A DNA stretch of 10,279 nucleotides from CANHVK01 sp046304235 (GTDB lineage: Bacteria; Bacteroidota; Bacteroidia; Flavobacteriales_D; Crocinitomicaceae): positions 1 through 10,279 of the forward strand of contig JBKCEW010000049.1 in the NCBI GenBank assembly GCA_046304235.1. The letters run 5' to 3'. The position numbers and the translations under genes were made by a program. Below the pieces are notes generated by a model that worked only from the letters and a program-made list of their open reading frames with translations, had not been told where the DNA came from and did no database searches. Shown in pieces: positions 6,994-10,279 of the stretch (positions are counted from its first letter, which is position 1; each line of letters begins with the position of its first letter).

Positions 6994-7825
6994 CTTGGTT
7001 AAATTTACCAGTCCAATTATTAAATCCTATTAAATCATAGCTGTTTTCTTTTATCTTTAGCTTAGCTTCATTTTGTCTAATCTCATCAAAAAATGCAATT
7101 TCAGATTTAGAATCTAAACTATACTTATATATAGTTGTCCCAATCTCTTCTTTTTTTATAGATTTTTTATTTATATTGAATTTTAAGATCGAAATTCTAT
7201 GAGGTGAAAAATGAGCCTCCCCTTCTTCTTGTTCCGACCAACCACTCATATCCCATATACTATTCATTAACAATATATTATTATCTTTTTTATCGAATAA
7301 AATAACAGACATCTCATTTGAATCAAAAATGGGTTGAATTTGAATGCGATTATTAATTATTTCAATTTTATTTAACCAAGATATATAACCTGAACCACCT
7401 CCTGAACTTACCAAACTTAAGTATAAATTCCCTTTTTCATTAAGTTTTCCATTTAATTTTGAGAAAGTTAATTTAACTCCATCGAATTTTTTACTAAAAA
7501 TCAATTCACAGGTAGAATTATCATAAATCAACAATGTTGATGGAGACTCATTTTCCCACCAATTTTCGGTATTAAACGTGTAAGGAATTGAATCTTTTGA
7601 AAATTTATCTCTTACCAATTTGATCGTAAATAAACCTTCAGCAATTTTAACTTTAGAATTTTGAAACTCTACCTTATATAATTTACTATCAGAATAAATA
7701 TCAGATTTAATTTTACATTGTATTGAATTTGAGCTAAATTCACTTCTCTTTTCATTACTTTTTCTAACGCAAGAATTTAGAAAAATGATTAGAATAATTA
7801 ATGTAAAAAAAGTTCTATAGGTCAT
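6977..7825 (-). CDS. Lipoprotein of unknown function
   Basis: I do not recognise this 282-residue protein. It starts with a clear lipoprotein signal: MTYR, a hydrophobic run (residues 5-16) and the lipobox LNSC with the lipidated cysteine at 19. The mature part is lysine/serine/asparagine-rich with many short alternating hydrophobic stretches, suggesting a beta-rich fold. It has SSGGGSGYISWLNKIEI (140-156) as a glycine-rich loop and tryptophan-containing segments such as NIWDMSGW-like (191-197) and FNNWTGKF (268-275). The residues after C19 (VRKSNEK) are basic rather than the acidic run of Bacteroidota surface-export signals, so a periplasm-facing location is the better guess. It starts 12 bases after hemB on the same strand and is probably cotranscribed. 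Base use is more AT-rich than hemB by eye. It is a likely lineage-specific gene. Confidence 0.8.
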   Translation of the reverse strand: MTYRTFFTLIILIIFLNSCVRKSNEKRSEFSSNSIQCKIKSDIYSDSKLYKVEFQNSKVKIAEGLFTIKLVRDKFSKDSIPYTFNTENWWENESPSTLLIYDNSTCELIFSKKFDGVKLTFSKLNGKLNEKGNLYLSLVSSGGGSGYISWLNKIEIINNRIQIQPIFDSNEMSVILFDKKDNNILLMNSIWDMSGWSEQEEGEAHFSPHRISILKFNINKKSIKKEEIGTTIYKYSLDSKSEIAFFDEIRQNEAKLKIKENSYDLIGFNNWTGKFNQVKTLQ

Positions 7826-7837
7826 TTTATTTGATAA

Positions 7838-8815
7838 TTAGCAATTATTTTTCACCATTTTTGCAAAATCCTTAGCGAAATAGGTTAATATTCCGTCTGC
7901 ACCAGCTCTTCTAATACTTAATAGCATTTCTGACATCGTTGCTTCATAGTTCAACCAACCATTTTGCGCAGCTGCATAAACCATCGCACACTCACCACTA
8001 ACATTATAAGCAGTAATTGGAACTGGATACTGTTCTTTCAACATAGAAATTACGTCCAAATAACACAATGCTGGTTTTACCATCAACATATCTGCACCTT
8101 CACTAATATCTAATTCAGCTTCAATGATTGCCTCTCTTCTATTCGCAGGGTTCATTTGATATGTTTTTTTATCACCTGCTTTTGGAGCTGAATCTAGAGC
8201 GTCCCTGAATGGCCCATAAAAAGCACTTGCATATTTTGCAGAATAAGACATGATACTAACATCAGTATATCCTTCATCATCTAATGATTCACGTAAATAG
8301 CCAATTCTACCATCCATCATATCTGAAGGTCCAAGAATATCAATGCCTGCTTGAGCTTGAGCAATCGCCATTTTTGCTAGAATAGGAAGCGTTTCATCAT
8401 TTAAAATTTTTCCATTTTCAACTAATCCATCGTGTCCATCTGAAGAATAGGGATCCATCGCGACATCACTCATTAATACAATCTCTGGAAACTCTTTTTT
8501 TAACGTGCTGATTACATTCAAATAAAAGTTATCCGAAGCATAACTATGTGATGCTATTTTATCTTTCAACGCTTCTTCAATAGCAGGAAATAAAACATAT
8601 TGATTTATCCCTAGTTTTACACACTGCTCTATTTCGGGTAAAAGGGTGTCTAAACTCCAACGGAAATTGTTGGGCAATGATTTAATTTCAGTTTTAATTC
8701 CTTTGCCATCTTGAAGGAACATAGGATAAATCAAGTTTTCAGTTCCTAATTTAGTTTCTTCCACCATTGCTCTGATGGCTGTGTTTTTTCTATTTCTACG
8801 GGGACGAATCAACAT
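7838..8815 (-). CDS. hemB: Porphobilinogen synthase (delta-aminolevulinate dehydratase)
   Basis: This 325-residue cytosolic enzyme condenses two 5-aminolevulinate molecules to porphobilinogen, an early step of heme synthesis. The N-terminal RPRRNRKN arm (4-11) and the LIYPMFLQDG strand (28-37) fit the family. The Schiff-base lysines are K194 (in SYSAKYASAFYGPFRDA) and K247 (in MLMVKPALCYLD). The metal loop DVAMDPYSSDGHDG (117-130) lacks the three zinc cysteines of the E. coli/mammalian type, with A119, D121 and D129 in their places. This marks the Mg-dependent class, as in Pseudomonas. GPSDMMDGR (162-170) and NVSGECAM (271-278 region) are standard. The ATG at 8815 gives the expected length. 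The gene has its own promoter-like region and probably carries the downstream lipoprotein gene in its transcript. Confidence 0.97.
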   Translation of the reverse strand: MLIRPRRNRKNTAIRAMVEETKLGTENLIYPMFLQDGKGIKTEIKSLPNNFRWSLDTLLPEIEQCVKLGINQYVLFPAIEEALKDKIASHSYASDNFYLNVISTLKKEFPEIVLMSDVAMDPYSSDGHDGLVENGKILNDETLPILAKMAIAQAQAGIDILGPSDMMDGRIGYLRESLDDEGYTDVSIMSYSAKYASAFYGPFRDALDSAPKAGDKKTYQMNPANRREAIIEAELDISEGADMLMVKPALCYLDVISMLKEQYPVPITAYNVSGECAMVYAAAQNGWLNYEATMSEMLLSIRRAGADGILTYFAKDFAKMVKNNC

Positions 8816-8864
8816 GATAATAAATGTTTAATGTTGAAATATAAATGTTTAAAAATGCATTAAA
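8816..8864 (-). promoter_or_regulatory. Putative hemB promoter with two 12-bp direct repeats
   Basis: On the minus strand TATATTTC (8843 down to 8836) matches the TAnnTTTG box at seven of eight positions and sits about 20 bases before the hemB ATG. Two exact copies of ATAAATGTTTAA (plus-strand reading) lie at 8820-8831 and 8841-8852, 21 bp apart, which is about two helical turns. One copy overlaps the -7 region and the other the likely start of transcription. Each copy is nearly palindromic (AAAtgTTT). This is a plausible operator, but AT-rich composition lowers the significance. Confidence 0.4.
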
Positions 8865-8901
8865 AGACAAAAGACTTTAATTATTTTAAAGTCTTTTGTC
8901 T
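8861..8901 (-). terminator. Rho-independent terminator of the thiolase gene
   Basis: AGACAAAAGACTTTAA (8865-8880) and TTAAAGTCTTTTGTCT (8886-8901) form a perfect 16-bp stem with a 5-base loop. It starts about 20 bases after the thiolase stop in the minus-strand direction, and the transcript continues with a short U run (UUUAAUG, then UUUUU further on). The stem is AT-rich, but its length makes it the clearest structural signal in the window. It separates the thiolase transcript from hemB. Confidence 0.85.
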
Positions 8902-8921
8902 AAAGTATATTAACTAAGGTC

Positions 8922-10103
8922 TTATATATTCTCGATAATCATTGCTGATGCACCACCTCCACCATTACAAATAGCAGCACCACCAAATTTCGCATTACGT
9001 TGTTTTAAGACATTAATAAGCGTTACCAAGATGCGTGAACCTGAGTTTCCAAGTGGGTGCCCTAAAGCCACAGCTCCACCATTCACATTTACTTTATCAT
9101 TATCTAATCCTAAAATCTTAACGTTTGCTATTCCAACTACCGAAAAAGCTTCATTAAACTCCCAAAAATGAATATCTTCTTTATTTAATGCTGCTTTTTC
9201 TAACACTTTATCTACAGCCTTAGCAGGTGCAGTTGTAAACCATTCTGGAGCATGAGCTGCGTCAGCATAAGCAATAATTTTTGCAATAGGTTTAAGTCCA
9301 TATTTTTCAACGGCTTCTTTTGAAGCTAAAATCAATGCAGAAGCACCATCATTCAATTTAGATGCATTTGCAGCTGTGATTGTTCCTTCTTTATCAAACG
9401 CAGGACGTAATGATGGAATTTTTTCCAAGAACACGTTTTTATATTCTTCATCCTCTCTCACTAAAACAGGATCACCTTTACGTTGGGGAACTGAAACAGG
9501 TACAACCTCTGAATTGAAATTTCCATTCTTCCATGCTTCAGCAGATTTTTTGTAAGAATCTACTGCAAAATTATCTTGATCTTCTCTAGTTACATTGTAT
9601 TCCTTAGCACAAAGTTCTGCACAATTCCCCATAGGAACTTTGCTGTAAACATCTAATAATCCATCTTTTGTAATTCCATCAAGCATAGTGATATTCCCGA
9701 ACTTCATACCGTTACGACCATCTATATAGTGTGGTGTTTGTGACATACTTTCCATACCTCCAGCAACAACAACATGATTATCACCAACTAAAATAGATTG
9801 AACACCTAAAATCACAGATTTCATTCCAGAGGCACATACTTTATTTACTGTTGTTGATGGAACAGCATGTGTTAAGCCTGCTTTAAGAGCTGCTTGACGA
9901 GCAGGAGCTTGTCCCACTCCAGCTTGTAAAACATTTCCCATGAAAACTTCATCAATATGATCTACAGATACACCTGCTCTCTCAACAGCACCTTTAATTG
10001 CAGTAGCACCAAGGTCTGTAGCAGAAACACTTGATAATGAGCCTAAAAAACTACCGATTGGTGTTCTAACGGCTGAAACTATATATACTTCTTGTTTGCT
10101 CAT
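8922..10103 (-). CDS. Acetyl-CoA C-acetyltransferase (thiolase)
   Basis: This 393-residue thiolase-fold enzyme interconverts two acetyl-CoA and acetoacetyl-CoA. The catalytic residues are all visible: nucleophile C90 in VNKVCASGMKS, NEAF (317-320), H349 in GGAVALGHPLGNSG, and C379 in AICNGGGGASAM. The N-terminal VSAVRTPIGSFLGSL (9-23) is typical. The length equals that of tetrameric short-chain (class II) thiolases such as PhaA/AtoB, and segments like VPMGNCAELCAKEYN (156-170) and the AHAPEWFTTAPAKAV region (283-297) resemble the ACAT1-like branch. The substrate is most likely acetyl/acetoacetyl-CoA, in ketone-body, leucine or isoleucine degradation or mevalonate supply; the direction cannot be told from sequence. 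It is monocistronic, with divergent promoter space upstream and a strong terminator downstream. Confidence 0.95.
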   Translation of the reverse strand: MSKQEVYIVSAVRTPIGSFLGSLSSVSATDLGATAIKGAVERAGVSVDHIDEVFMGNVLQAGVGQAPARQAALKAGLTHAVPSTTVNKVCASGMKSVILGVQSILVGDNHVVVAGGMESMSQTPHYIDGRNGMKFGNITMLDGITKDGLLDVYSKVPMGNCAELCAKEYNVTREDQDNFAVDSYKKSAEAWKNGNFNSEVVPVSVPQRKGDPVLVREDEEYKNVFLEKIPSLRPAFDKEGTITAANASKLNDGASALILASKEAVEKYGLKPIAKIIAYADAAHAPEWFTTAPAKAVDKVLEKAALNKEDIHFWEFNEAFSVVGIANVKILGLDNDKVNVNGGAVALGHPLGNSGSRILVTLINVLKQRNAKFGGAAICNGGGGASAMIIENI

Positions 10104-10209
10104 AATTCAAATTTTGTTACGCGAATATAATAATAAAGTAAGTATTAAACCCTTCATTAAAGTCATATATTCAGTTTAATCGCATTTTATTTTTATTTTC
10201 GTATCACTT
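10104..10209. promoter_or_regulatory. Divergent promoter region between thiolase and the right-edge gene
   Basis: These 106 bases hold no ORF and must contain both promoters. Toward the thiolase, GTTTAAT (10150-10144) is followed after 14 bases by TATATTCG (10129-10122), about 18 bases before the ATG. Toward the right-edge gene, GTTTAAT (10174-10180) is followed after 13 bases by TATTTTCG (10194-10201), 8 bases before the ATG. Both resemble the TAnnTTTG -7 box with a C at position 7. The -33 parts do not match TTTG, so the assignment is tentative. Confidence 0.35.
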
Positions 10210-10279
10210 ATGAAAATCATAACTGATATACATCCATTGTGGTTGATCCCTATACTTGCGGTAAGTATCTTTTTATCTG
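10210..10279 (+). CDS. N-terminal fragment of a membrane protein, cut by the window edge
   Basis: An ATG at 10210 opens a frame that stays open to the last base (23 codons). It begins MKIITDIHPLWLIPILAV, then continues hydrophobically, so the protein starts with a short polar stretch and a membrane-spanning segment with its N-terminus at the membrane. Some large Bacteroidota membrane-anchored proteins start with a similar pattern (short D/P/W-containing stretch, then a helix), but this fragment is too short to assign a family. It is divergent from the thiolase, and the 106-base gap fits a promoter. It could also be a chance frame. Confidence 0.55.
   Translation, partial: MKIITDIHPLWLIPILAVSIFLS

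Noticed and set aside
6994..7012. GGTTAAATTTACC as a terminator hairpin after the DUF2400 gene
   Set aside because: The arms are short with an internal mismatch, there is no following U run on the plus strand, and it lies in lipoprotein coding sequence.
10252..10268. Inverted repeat ATACTT-GCGGT-AAGTAT
   Set aside because: It lies inside the open frame of the right-edge gene, has only 6-base arms, and is readily explained by codon content.

Overview
The window looks like a stretch of chromosome from an AT-rich member of the Bacteroidota, most likely Flavobacteriia. The evidence is low GC by eye, the almost complete lack of Shine-Dalgarno sequences, -7 elements resembling the Bacteroidota TAnnTTTG box, and a typical gene set: a START-like domain protein, an LptF/LptG permease, fused RibBA, a TIGR02757/DUF2400 protein and a Mg-type HemB. 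No mobile element, CRISPR array, tRNA or rRNA is visible. There is no gene-free stretch longer than about 120 bases.

Left half, plus strand (118-6993): seven closely packed genes run in one direction: START-like protein, LptF/LptG-type permease (apparent TTG start), two GT4-type glycosyltransferases, RibBA, a LolD-like ABC ATPase and a TIGR02757 protein. Junctions are 7 bases, a 4-base ATGA overlap, a 23-base overlap, one 64-base gap before ribBA, then two TAATG overlaps. The 64-base gap carries a promoter-like box and a 15-bp palindrome, so it probably separates an envelope sub-operon (START, permease, glycosyltransferases) from a ribBA-ATPase-DUF2400 sub-operon.

Right half, minus strand (10103-6977): an acetyl-CoA acetyltransferase comes first and ends in a strong hairpin terminator with a perfect 16-bp stem. 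A short intergenic region follows with two 12-bp direct repeats overlapping the likely hemB promoter. Then come hemB and, 12 bases downstream, an unrecognised lipoprotein. That lipoprotein gene runs tail to tail into the TIGR02757 gene with a 17-base overlap and no room for a terminator. At the right edge a divergent gene begins on the plus strand (10210 onward) and is cut off by the window.

Functionally this is mostly housekeeping: LPS export, riboflavin and heme precursor synthesis, and acetoacetyl-CoA metabolism. I see no clear undescribed multi-gene system. The points most worth a second look are the glycosyltransferase pair coupled to the LPS-export permease, the orphan lipoprotein behind hemB, the direct repeats at the hemB promoter and the palindrome touching the ribBA start.
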